Shown here piece after piece: positions 1 through 6,483 of a stretch of DNA of 53,252 bases; the stretch's first letter is position 1, and each line of letters starts with the position of its first letter. The position numbers and the translations under genes were made by a program. Source of the DNA: Chryseobacterium sp. 18061 (GTDB taxonomy: Bacteria; Pseudomonadota; Gammaproteobacteria; Enterobacterales; Enterobacteriaceae); contig CACSKA010000016.1 in assembly GCA_902706205.1 (NCBI GenBank), positions 1 to 53,252 on the forward strand, given 5' to 3'. The notes under the pieces are model-generated. The model ran no database searches and was not told the DNA's origin. It was given only the letters and a program-made list of their open reading frames with translations.

Positions 1-324
1 CCGTGGTCCCAACCACACAACTGGGACCGTGGTCCCAACCACACAACTGGGACCGTGGTCCCAACCACACAACTGGGACCGTGGTCCCAACCACACAACT
101 GGGACCGTGGTCCCAACCACACAACTGAGACCGTGGTCCCAACCACACAACTGGGACCGTGGTCCCAACCACACAACTGGGACCGTGGTCCCAACCACAC
201 AACTGGGACCGTGGTCCCAACCACACAACTGGGACCGTGGTCCTAACCACACAACTGGAACCGTGGTCCCAGCCACATAACTGGGACCGTGGTCCCAGCC
301 ACGCAACCGGGACAGTGGTTCCAG
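1..324. repeat. 26-bp tandem repeat array, 12 full copies plus a partial one
   Basis: Twelve contiguous 26-bp units start at 1, 27, 53 and so on up to 287, with a partial unit from 313. Units 1-4 and 6-9 are identical. Unit 5 has one change, and units 10-12 are increasingly divergent towards the right, as expected at the edge of an array. Each unit contains GTGGT/ACCAC arms around CCCA, and GGTCCCA pairs with TGGGACC across a 10-base loop, so every repeat carries nested dyads. The array continues off the left edge, so the true copy number is unknown. There are no spacers, so it is not a CRISPR. Possible roles are iterons, a partition site or another protein-binding array. No protein partner is visible here. 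Confidence 0.95.
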
Positions 325-386
325 TAATATTGCTGTGTAGCCGAATTTAAAACAGAATATCTCCTCCAGCTGTAAGCACACCCGTT

Positions 387-1199
387 TTAGTTCCACACAC
401 TTTTTGAGAGTTCCGGCTTTTCAGCCATCAGCCGGTATTCTTCCGGCGTCAGGTTATTCAGGGATTCATGAGGCCGCTCGTTGTTATATTCAACCAGCCA
501 GCGCTCAGTAATTTCCCGCGCTTCATTCAGGGTTCTGAACAGATAAAAATCCAGTATCTCTGTCCGGTATGTCCGGTTAAAACGCTCGATAAACGCATTC
601 TGCGTCGGCTTTCCCGGCTTGATAAATTCCAGCAACACACCATGTTCTTCGGCCCATTGCGCCAGTGCCAGTGAGACCAGTTCTGGCCCGTTATCCATAC
701 GCATCTTCCGCAGATAGCCGCGGTTTGCCACTATCCTGTCCAGCACCCGCACGACGCGTGGCGACGGGATATTCAGGTCAATTTCTATCGCCAGCGCTTC
801 ACGGTTTAAATCATCCACCACATTGAAGGTCCGGAAGCGTCTGCCACACACCAGCGCATCATGCATAAAATCTATCGACCAGCTCTGGTTAAGTGCTTCC
901 GGCGTCGCCAGCGGAGCCGGATTGCGCACCGGCAGACATTGCTTTCCCTTACGGCGAAAATTCAGTTTCAGTAGGCAGTAAATCCGGTGAACACGTTTAT
1001 GGTTCCACCTGTTGCCCTGCCTGCGCAGCAACTGGAACAGCTTCTTAAAGCCGTATCGCGGATAGCGCTCCGCCAGTTCAGTCAGCGCCTGGATCACCGG
1101 TTCATCGCGACAGGTATCGGGCTGGTAAAAATAGACCGTCCTGCTCAGCGATAATCTCCTGCATGCCTGGCGTACGCTCATCGAAAACATCTCTTTCAC
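387..1199 (-). CDS. IS3-family transposase OrfB (DDE integrase domain)
   Basis: OrfB is the catalytic half of an IS3-family transposase, normally produced as an OrfAB fusion by -1 frameshifting. The DDE residues are visible in order: D in SIDFMHD, D in RMDNGPE and E in AFIERFNRTYR. An HTH_21-like region lies before the integrase core (RYPRYGFKKL). The frame is open upstream of the first ATG to the A7 slippery run near 1247, as expected for a frameshift product. The stop codon (387-389) lies inside the left terminal repeat. The domain itself looks intact, but its partner orfA is interrupted. Confidence 0.88.
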   Translation of the reverse strand: MKEMFSMSVRQACRRLSLSRTVYFYQPDTCRDEPVIQALTELAERYPRYGFKKLFQLLRRQGNRWNHKRVHRIYCLLKLNFRRKGKQCLPVRNPAPLATPEALNQSWSIDFMHDALVCGRRFRTFNVVDDLNREALAIEIDLNIPSPRVVRVLDRIVANRGYLRKMRMDNGPELVSLALAQWAEEHGVLLEFIKPGKPTQNAFIERFNRTYRTEILDFYLFRTLNEAREITERWLVEYNNERPHESLNNLTPEEYRLMAEKPELSKSVWN

Positions 1200-1231
1200 A
1201 TAGCTGACGAGCTCACGCTTTATCGCTGGTT

Positions 1232-1498
1232 TTAAAGCTTTTTTTCAATGACGTCTTTTAGCGCGCGATTCTCCAGACTCAGGTCGGCAAACATTTGTTT
1301 GAGACGGCGATTTTAGTCCTCAAGACCCTTCATCTTTTTGATATCAGAGGCCTCCATGCCACCATACTTCGCTTTCCAGTTATAGTACGAAGCCTCAGAT
1401 ATTCCCGCTTCGCGGCAGACATCTTTGACGGTACGTGCGGCTTCAACAGACTTCAGAACGGTGATGATCTGGTGCTCGGTAAATCGGGCTTTACGCAT
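1232..1498 (-). pseudogene. IS3-family OrfA, interrupted by a nonsense codon
   Basis: OrfA is the DNA-binding half of the transposase. It begins MRKARFTEHQIITVLKS with a HTH_8-type helix-turn-helix (VKDVCREAGISEASYYNWK). After 61 residues the frame meets TAA at 1313-1315, where family members usually read GLEDENRRLK. The frame continues after the stop (NRRLKQMFADLSLENRALK) to a natural end at 1232-1234, next to the A7G frameshift site. A single GAA or GAG to TAA change explains the break. Without readthrough no OrfAB fusion can be made. Confidence 0.8.
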
Positions 1499-1575
1499 GG
1501 TGATCTCCTCAGGGACATAATCAGTATGTCGGAAGATCTCTAAAAGTGCGTGGAACTAAAACGCGTGTGCTTACA

Positions 1576-1937
1576 CAGCCACGCCCCCTGAACGTCCACG
1601 CCACACCGGGCAGAACGGCTACGACTATTACCGCCGGGAATTTATTCGCCTGTTCCGTGACACCGCCCGTTATCACCACCGGCATGAGGTTTTCCGGGAT
1701 TTAGCCGAAATGGCCACTCTTTCGGTGCAGAATGCCTTTCTTCGCAGTCCTGATCTGGAGAAAGAGTATCTGGCTCTGGCCGGATGCTATCAACCAGAGG
1801 ATGTTCACCGGATGGCACAGTTGCTGGGCTGTCTTGCCGGTGCGCCCTTGTTTCCCTGCGGTAAAGCCCGGTCTGGTTTGTGGCCAAGGCGCAAGCCGGC
1901 ATCCACTGACCATTTAGGGAGAAATAATCATGCCTGA
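1576..1937 (+). pseudogene. Fragment of a plasmid N6-DNA-methylase-like protein, interrupted by the IS
   Basis: Immediately right of the insertion sequence an open frame reads ATPPERPRHTGQNGYDYY and continues with REFIRLFRDTARY, ATLSVQNAFLRSPDLEKEY and HRMAQLLGCLAGA. I recognise this as the N-terminal part of an N6-type DNA methylase family common in leading regions of enterobacterial plasmids. The methylase catalytic region is missing. After about codon 92 the sequence becomes unrelated and ends at 1937, overlapping the next gene. The first usable ATG is 1710, but homology starts at the IS junction. This is probably a dead relic. The family assignment is from memory of the conserved N-terminus. 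Confidence 0.55.
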
Positions 1938-2415
1938 CTGGTGTGCTAACCGCATTCGAATCACTGTGCCTGCATGTCTTCAGGCTGACCTTGAAGCTTG
2001 GGTGAGCGGGGCGGAATATCCGTATTACAAACGCGCAATCAACCAGAGTATTCGTCTGTTTATTGCCGTCGTTGCCGGGTGGCTGAAGCCAGCCATTGAG
2101 ATGTACTATTTACCTTATCCGGCGCTGACTGCGAATGGATGGACTGAGCCTTCAGAGGCTGCACTGGCGTTGGTGCGTGGGTCGCCATACTTGGGCGAAA
2201 TGCGTGGCTTGATAAAGCCAGCTGTAACGTTATCGACCAAGTGTTACCGGACAACAGGCATTGCCGGTCTGACATGGGATGCGCCCTGGGCTCCGCCCGT
2301 TGAACCGGTAATGGAGGCGTTGTCCGGCAGATGGGGCTGTACTATTGACCACTGGTTCAGTGATGCCGGCAGTGACTTTTGCAGCTACCGACGGTATGAG
2401 GAGGGTGTGTGGTAG
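1930..2415 (+). CDS. DUF1281 (Api92-like) family protein, internally deleted
   Basis: The start MPDWCANRIRITVPACLQA is the conserved beginning of the DUF1281/phage Api92-like family, which is common on conjugative plasmids and of unknown function. Members are usually about 270-300 residues; this one is 161. The middle is missing: after YPALTANG the sequence jumps to the C-terminal part (WDAPWAPPVEPVMEALSGRW, then GSDFCSYRRYEEG). The usual acidic tail (CLEYGEEDD) is present in another frame just past the stop, so a frameshift near 2405-2412 also shortens it. A purine-rich ribosome site (agggagaaa) lies 6 bases before the ATG. It may still be translated but is probably non-functional. Confidence 0.7.
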   Translation: MPDWCANRIRITVPACLQADLEAWVSGAEYPYYKRAINQSIRLFIAVVAGWLKPAIEMYYLPYPALTANGWTEPSEAALALVRGSPYLGEMRGLIKPAVTLSTKCYRTTGIAGLTWDAPWAPPVEPVMEALSGRWGCTIDHWFSDAGSDFCSYRRYEEGVW

Positions 2416-3009
2416 ATTGCCTCGATAACTGTCTGGAGTATGGTGAAGAAGATGACTACAGGGGGAGTGATTGTTACCGGCCCGGACTGGGCTGCAGGGG
2501 AATGTTTCGCATTATGGCGGTTAAATAACGAACAATGCAGGTCAGGGCAGGGACCGCGTGCCCTGTAGCAGGTTATCCACAGGCTATGCGGTAGATTACT
2601 GACCAGCATTGTGGACAACCGGTGCTGCAGCGGGAAAACCTTCAGCAGGTTATCATCTGCAGGGAGTGCCCTATGACTCCTGCGGCGCCCAAATTCGGCC
2701 TCCCGGGATGATTCTCTGACCAAAAATGAGTCATTATAATAGTGTGAAAAGGTACAGAAAATGCACCTTTTCGTATTTCTTTTTATCTTCAAAATCCACC
2801 AGGATTTGCGTTAGAAACCTCAACGTCAAAGACAGAGGGACCCTTAGCCCCCCGTTATCAGCGTCAGTCACTGCAACGTGCTCCACGCCTTCCGGAAACG
2901 GAAAAGGGAGGACACCAGAAAGGAGCCGAAGGGCACAACTGATGGGGAAATTCGCGATGACTGCAATGGCGTTCTGGAGCAAATCAAGAACATTTAACGG
3001 CTGGCGTAA
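2416..3009. other. Non-coding or decayed stretch
   Basis: I see no convincing gene here. It contains the out-of-frame tail of the DUF1281 gene (to about 2525), two DnaA-box-like sequences, and a good -10 hexamer (TATAAT, 2735-2740) with no clear -35. Longer open frames on both strands lack recognisable content. The segment from about 2880 leads into the relaxase relic. Confidence 0.5.
2573..2581 (+). promoter_or_regulatory. DnaA-box-like site
   Basis: TTATCCACA is an exact match to the consensus DnaA box. A second, inverted site (complement TTGTCCACA, one mismatch) lies at 2610-2618. A pair can occur by chance. No replication gene or AT-rich unwinding region is evident next to it, so an origin role is only a suggestion. 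Confidence 0.4.
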
Positions 3010-3585
3010 AGCGCACTTTGTGGACGGTGCCAGGAATACCACCGCCTGCACCACGTCGAAGACGCTGGAGGAGCTGTTCGTCGGCAGAAATTCTATAAAT
3101 CTTCCCCTGCAACTGCGCGCCAGCTTGAGCATTTCGGTGATAAGGAAAGTCTCTTTTCGTATGCCGTGGATAACTGCCGGGAGAAAATGGATGCGCTGTT
3201 TCTGGGGGGAGCTATGACTGGGATGGGGTACATGACATTCTGGTTGCGGCCGGACTGGAGCTGCGTCAGAAAGGTGAAGGGCTCGTCATTTACGATGTCG
3301 CCATTGTCGTATCGCGCGTGGGTGGAAATGCAGGCAACGAATAATGATGCAGCGGCTATCTCCCAGCTTCGAGGCTGGGCATATCGTGAGAAACGTAATA
3401 ACCGCACGGCCACAATCTCCAATAACTTCATGCTTTACGCGACTGCAGATGATATTAAGCCATCTCAGATCCGGGGCTATGACACGCATGTGAACCGTGA
3501 TGGTGCGGTAGTGTATTCATCCGGTGGTAAGCCGGTGTTGTTTGACCGTGGTTTGTATATTGAGGTTGGCCGATGCACCGGCTGA
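3010..3585 (+). pseudogene. Relic of a second MOBP-type relaxase (C-terminal part)
   Basis: Pieces of a relaxase C-terminal region are spread over two frames. RRQKFYKSSPATARQLEHF and FSYAVDNCREKMDALF are in one frame. After a G6 run at 3204-3209 the likeness moves to another frame (SYDWDGVHDILVAAGLELRQ, KGEGLVIYDV). It then returns to the first frame with SYRAWVEMQ, AAISQLRGWAYREKR and HVNRDGAVVYSSGGKPVLFD. The last part closely parallels the intact NikB of this plasmid (SWKTWVERE, AAISQMRGWAYREKRR). It corresponds to the LPD7 region. The N-terminal catalytic domain is absent, and a deletion is likely near 3295. It ends just before an IS21 remnant. Confidence 0.65.
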
Positions 3586-3601
3586 GAAAGGTAAAAACCT
3601 G

Positions 3602-3906
3602 GTGTTAGCGCCAATGATATAAGACTGTAATTCGCCATTTGGATTGTCCGCTCCACCCGACATGTTGTTTCCTTGAGGTTCTCACACCAAAAAAGGACAC
3701 CAACATGCTGAGCAGAGAGGACTTTTACATGATAAAGCAAATGCGTAAGCAAGGTGCGTAAGCAAGGTGCGTACATTGTCGATATTGCGACTCAGGTTGG
3801 TTGCTCTGAGCGTACCGTCAGACGGTATCTTAAGTATCCTGAGCCACCGGCCAGAAAAACGCGCCACAAAATGGCCAAGCTGAAGCCTTTCATGGACTAT
3901 AGCAAC
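3602..3906 (+). mobile_element. IS21-family remnant (left end and start of istA)
   Basis: The beginning of an IS21-family element: a presumptive left end starting TGTTAGCGCCAATGA at about 3602, about 100 bp of leader, then the first 66 or so codons of istA. The similarity stops at about 3906, where unrelated sequence begins. The rest of istA, istB and the right end are missing, so it cannot move. Confidence 0.6.
3705..3906 (+). pseudogene. IstA N-terminal fragment, IS21 family
   Basis: From the ATG at 3705 the frame reads MLSREDFYMIKQMRKQGA and then stops. A 13-bp tandem duplication (gcgtaagcaaggt, twice, about 3743-3768) shifts the frame. The shifted frame continues with the expected IstA helix-turn-helix (YIVDIATQVGCSERTVRRYL, then KYPEPPARKTRHKMAKLKP). 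The match ends at FMDY. Typical IstA proteins exceed 300 residues, so this is a doubly broken fragment. Confidence 0.75.
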
Positions 3907-3966
3907 GTCAACTTCTGGCATAAAGCAGACTGTGTTAGGCATGCCTATTGGCTAAGTGGACTCTTA

Positions 3967-4002
3967 TATCAATGCTAATGTATGCATACGTTAGCATTGA
4001 TA
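3967..4002. repeat. 36-bp near-perfect palindrome (copy 1)
   Basis: Arms TATCAATGCTAATGTA and TACGTTAGCATTGATA surround TGCA with one mismatched pair. It lies 10 bp beyond the stop codon of the minus-strand gene 4013-4495. It matches the palindrome at 4508-4543 at 30 of 36 positions, and most differences preserve the symmetry. It is not followed by a T run, so a simple terminator is unlikely. Confidence 0.9.
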
Positions 4003-4012
4003 ACCTATGAAT

Positions 4013-4495
4013 TCAGTCCTCTTCATCCCTGGAAGCCCTGATTTCAGTCTGATAGGTGCGTTTGACCCGTGCAATCGTCTGCAGGGTGGTACGCCAGTGC
4101 AGCTCTGCAGCATGACGATAGCGCGCGGCCAGCGCGTCGATCGCTGCCGGATTGCTGTCAGCGCTACGGTGCTGACGGCCTTTCTCCCCAAATACCGCCA
4201 CAATAATGCTCTGACTTCCCGTTCGGCCAAACAGCGCGTTACACAGTCGCTTTACGGCCAGCGGGGTGAGGTCCGGATCGGCTTCGGGGGCTACGTAGCT
4301 GAAAATGAAGCAGAGCATTTCAGATGTCTTGTAGCGTTTAACCGCGGCACTGAGCCGCGCTGCGTGTTGTGGTGCTTCCCAGCTGGCGTCGCTGTAGCCA
4401 CGCACTTCGGCGAGATAATCTGCCGCCAGATTTTCAGCGATATAACATTCCGTGCGAAAAAACAAGGACATTGACTGCTTCGTGGCTTTTTTCAT
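4013..4495 (-). CDS. Hypothetical protein, 160 aa
   Basis: I do not recognise this protein. It begins MKKATKQSMSLFFRTECYIA and is mostly helical in character, with a hydrophobic-aromatic stretch (EMLCFIFSYVA) near residue 60. The C-terminal third is basic and rich in alanine and arginine (AAIDALAARYRHAAELHW). No signal peptide or clear membrane span is seen. AAGGA lies 8 bases before the ATG, which supports this start. A 36-bp palindrome lies immediately upstream of the ribosome site and a related one just after the stop codon. The upstream palindrome contains TTGATG and TAGCAT spaced 17 bp apart and could hold a promoter with its operator. Codon use looks normal for the region. The gene is intact in a zone of relics. 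Confidence 0.65.
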   Translation of the reverse strand: MKKATKQSMSLFFRTECYIAENLAADYLAEVRGYSDASWEAPQHAARLSAAVKRYKTSEMLCFIFSYVAPEADPDLTPLAVKRLCNALFGRTGSQSIIVAVFGEKGRQHRSADSNPAAIDALAARYRHAAELHWRTTLQTIARVKRTYQTEIRASRDEED

Positions 4496-4507
4496 GTCCG
4501 GCGTCCT

Positions 4508-4543
4508 TATTGATGCTAATGTATGCGTACATTAGCATCAATA
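4508..4543. repeat. 36-bp perfect palindrome (copy 2), operator candidate
   Basis: Arms TATTGATGCTAATGTA and TACATTAGCATCAATA are exact complements around the 4-base centre TGCG. It abuts the ribosome site of the minus-strand gene starting at 4495. The same symmetry would serve a promoter facing the plus strand, toward the methyltransferase relic. Confidence 0.92.
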
Positions 4544-4699
4544 GCGCCTGGCAGACAACTGCGGTGAGCAGGCCAGGCTCCGGGTGGCCGTAAATTTCCT
4601 GTATCGTAAGGCTCACGATAAATTTTCTGACCTTCAGGAAGGAGGTGACGCAATAACCGGGCTCCGGTTGCTGAAATCTGGGCCGACTCTCAGCTTTTT

Positions 4700-5166
4700 G
4701 TGTCGCCTGACCCGGTATGTGATCGCCTGGTGGAGTTGGCCGACATTGATGATTCAGACACGGTGCTGGAGCCCAGCGCGGGAACGAGGGCTATCCTTCG
4801 TGCGGTTCTGCGAGCTGCACCCGCTGCCCGCTGTGATGCCGTCGAGCTCAACGGTGCTCTGGCCCTGCATCTTCGCCGGAGCTTCGAAGGTGTGAGTGTT
4901 CACGGAGGCGACTTTAGGGATTTACGCCGGATAAACGCTACAGCAAAATCGTGATGAATCCGCCGTTCCAGTACGCGCTGGACATCAAACATATTCTCCG
5001 GGCGCTGTCGTTGCTTGAGCCGGGCGGCATCCTCGCGGCGGTCTGTCTGAACGGGCCGAGGCAGCAAGATAAGTTAAAACCGCTTGCGCAAGTGTGGGAG
5101 GAGTGGCCGCGCGGCACCTTCACGTATACCGACGTTTCAACGGTTACGCTGAAAATCCGGGTGTGA
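4700..5166 (+). pseudogene. SAM-dependent methyltransferase, broken by a 1-base frameshift
   Basis: The first part contains the SAM-binding motif I of class I methyltransferases (TVLEPSAGTRAILRAV) and continues to VHGGDFRD. The second part, in another frame, carries the DNA-methylase motif IV (RYSKIVMNPPFQYALDIKHI, with catalytic NPPF) and LLEPGGILAAVCLNGPRQQD. Loss of one T in the T run near 4921 explains the shift (expected GDFxDFTPDKRYSKIV). Upstream of 4700 the first frame is open to about 4649 (ADSQLFVSPDPVCDRLV) but offers only the GTG at 4700 as a start. This is probably a plasmid-type adenine methyltransferase relic. Confidence 0.72.
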
Positions 5167-5815
5167 TAATGGCGTTTCGTCTGGTGGGGCAGTGCCCTGC
5201 CAGGCATCGCGGAAAAAAAGCAGCGCGCCTGCGGCGCAGAAAGGTGGAGCGCTTGCGCGCCCACCTTCCCGGCGCGACAACGCACTTTTCCGGGGGGGTC
5301 TGACTGTCCGGTTTCTGGTGTCTGTTCCGCTGTAGGGCAAAAAGAGATGTGATGGTCCGGGCATCCGGGCGGGCTGTCATGCTGCGCACAGAGCAAGCTT
5401 TGCTGTCTCTGCCCTGGCCCAAAAACGGGCCGGGTTTCCATCCCTGACGCAACGTCAACTTCAACGGCAGCGGCTTGCTCCGACCGTTCCGGTCGGGCCG
5501 CCTTCACCGCGACGATGAACCCGTCGCTTTAATGCCGCCACGACGTTCCGCCGTGTCGTCTGTGTGCCCCCTCTTTCTCTTCTGCCAGCCATTCCCTGAC
5601 GCTCTCCCGCGGAGGGCTGGTCGTAGCACCGTCATCCGCCTGCCCACAAGGGTGCGCTTCGCCGTTCCTCGCCCGTTCGCACTCGCCGTACCGGCTCCCT
5701 TGCGCTGCGGCCTGCGGTGACGCCCTTGCGTTCATTCGTCTGCCGTTGCTCCTTTGCCCTTCGCCGCGAGAGACCCTCCGGGAAACGGCTCCCACATCAG
5801 AAGGAGAAACAGAAA
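5167..5815. other. GC-rich region without a convincing gene
   Basis: About 650 bp of GC-rich sequence. Open frames on both strands are compositional (rich in Arg, Pro, Ala, Ser) and lack ribosome sites or family likeness. Similar GC-rich non-coding blocks precede small conserved genes in plasmid leading regions. A structured RNA or a single-strand initiation site is possible but not shown. Confidence 0.5.
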
Positions 5816-6145
5816 ATGCACACACTAAACGGCGACGTCAAAAAGGGTGTTTTGGGCGCATGGGAAGTCAATTCATCTATCCGGGCACCTTTTACCGATG
5901 AAGTCCAGACGCTGGCACTGACCGTCAATGCAGAGATTGATCGCATTGTCTCAGAGCGTCGCTGGGTGTGGGAATGTGAGTATACGTACCGGGAGGAGCG
6001 GGCGCGCCTGAAAAGCGTTAAGGCGTTTCCGCTGAGAGCAGATCGACTGGCATTTTTTGGCCCGGATTTTCTGGAGTGGATCCTCAGAACCGCGCTGAAA
6101 CTGTGGGAAAACGGCTACATCATTCGGGAAGAGAAACAGAATTAA
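5816..6145 (+). CDS. Conserved plasmid hypothetical protein, 109 aa
   Basis: A soluble protein starting MHTLNGDVKKGVLGAWEVNS. It has a charged centre (YTYREERARLKSVKAFPLRA) and ends LKLWENGYIIREEKQN. The ATG at 5816 is chosen because AAGGAG lies 9-10 bases upstream; the frame is open further 5' but that part is compositional. I recognise it only as a type of small protein found beside DUF932 genes on enterobacterial plasmids. Function unknown. Confidence 0.7.
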   Translation: MHTLNGDVKKGVLGAWEVNSSIRAPFTDEVQTLALTVNAEIDRIVSERRWVWECEYTYREERARLKSVKAFPLRADRLAFFGPDFLEWILRTALKLWENGYIIREEKQN

Positions 6146-6188
6146 TGCCTTCTTTGACGCGTCTTTTTGGTCTTTGAGGGCATTAAAA

Positions 6189-6210
6189 AAGCAGGGTCAG
6201 GCCCCTGCTT
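6189..6210 (+). terminator. Terminator-like hairpin after the 109-aa gene
   Basis: AAGCAGGG and CCCTGCTT form an 8-bp stem with a 6-base loop, 44 bp after the preceding stop codon. There is no strong T run after it, so termination may be weak or Rho-assisted. Confidence 0.45.
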
Positions 6211-6273
6211 CCTTAACGCCGGAAAACCGCTGTAACGGCAACCGGCAATCACAATCATTATGAGGAAATGATC

Positions 6274-6420
6274 ATGATTTTTGACCCGCAAATCGTCGCA
6301 CACGCGAACACGTTTGTAAATGCCATACGTGCAGGTAAACGGGGGCATATCCCGGCGCTGCAATTTTCCCAGTGGCAGCAGTTTATGACCACCGTATACG
6401 CCGGACTGGGCCTCGCCTGA
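6274..6420 (+). CDS. Small conserved hypothetical protein, 48 aa
   Basis: A short open frame starting MIFDPQIVAHANTFVNAIRA and ending FMTTVYAGLGLA. A strong purine-rich site (atgaggaaatgatc) precedes the ATG at 6274. It lies just upstream of the DUF932 gene, with 63 bp between them. Compact, balanced amino-acid use and a good ribosome site support a real gene. Function unknown. Confidence 0.55.
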   Translation: MIFDPQIVAHANTFVNAIRAGKRGHIPALQFSQWQQFMTTVYAGLGLA

Positions 6421-6483
6421 CCGGACCCGGGGCGCCCATGTGGGCGGCCCGTTCAGATACCCTATTACGTAAGGAGATTCACT

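Larger units (their letters stand above)
371..1575 (-). mobile_element. IS3-family insertion sequence, IS407-like group
   Basis: Near-perfect terminal inverted repeats of about 34 bp begin TGTAAGCACAC at 371 and end as their complement at 1575. The element is 1205 bp and is flanked by the 4-bp direct repeat CAGC (367-370 and 1576-1579), which fits the 4-bp duplication typical of the IS407 group. It contains orfA and orfB on the minus strand, joined by an A7G slippery run near 1239-1247. OrfA carries a nonsense codon, so this copy is probably unable to make the OrfAB transposase. It sits between the repeat array and an N6-methylase fragment. Confidence 0.9.

Noticed and set aside
1..324. CRISPR array
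   Set aside because: Units are contiguous with no spacers and no cas genes are in the window.
29..350. Open frames of 63-83 codons with a periodic Val-Pro-Thr-Thr-Gln-Leu pattern
   Set aside because: They are translations of the 26-bp array in all three frames, with no ribosome site. A 26-bp unit gives a 26-residue period in every frame, so openness is trivial.
2385..3132. Minus-strand frames of about 130 codons over the decayed region
   Set aside because: No ribosome sites, no family likeness, and they lie opposite recognisable plus-strand relics.
4434..4616. Minus-strand frame of 60 codons spanning the palindrome at 4508-4543
   Set aside because: It reads through the palindrome and overlaps the start of the better-supported gene at 4495 in another frame.
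5144..5825. Several Arg/Pro/Ala-rich frames on both strands
   Set aside because: Composition effects of GC-rich sequence; no start signals and no plausible protein character.
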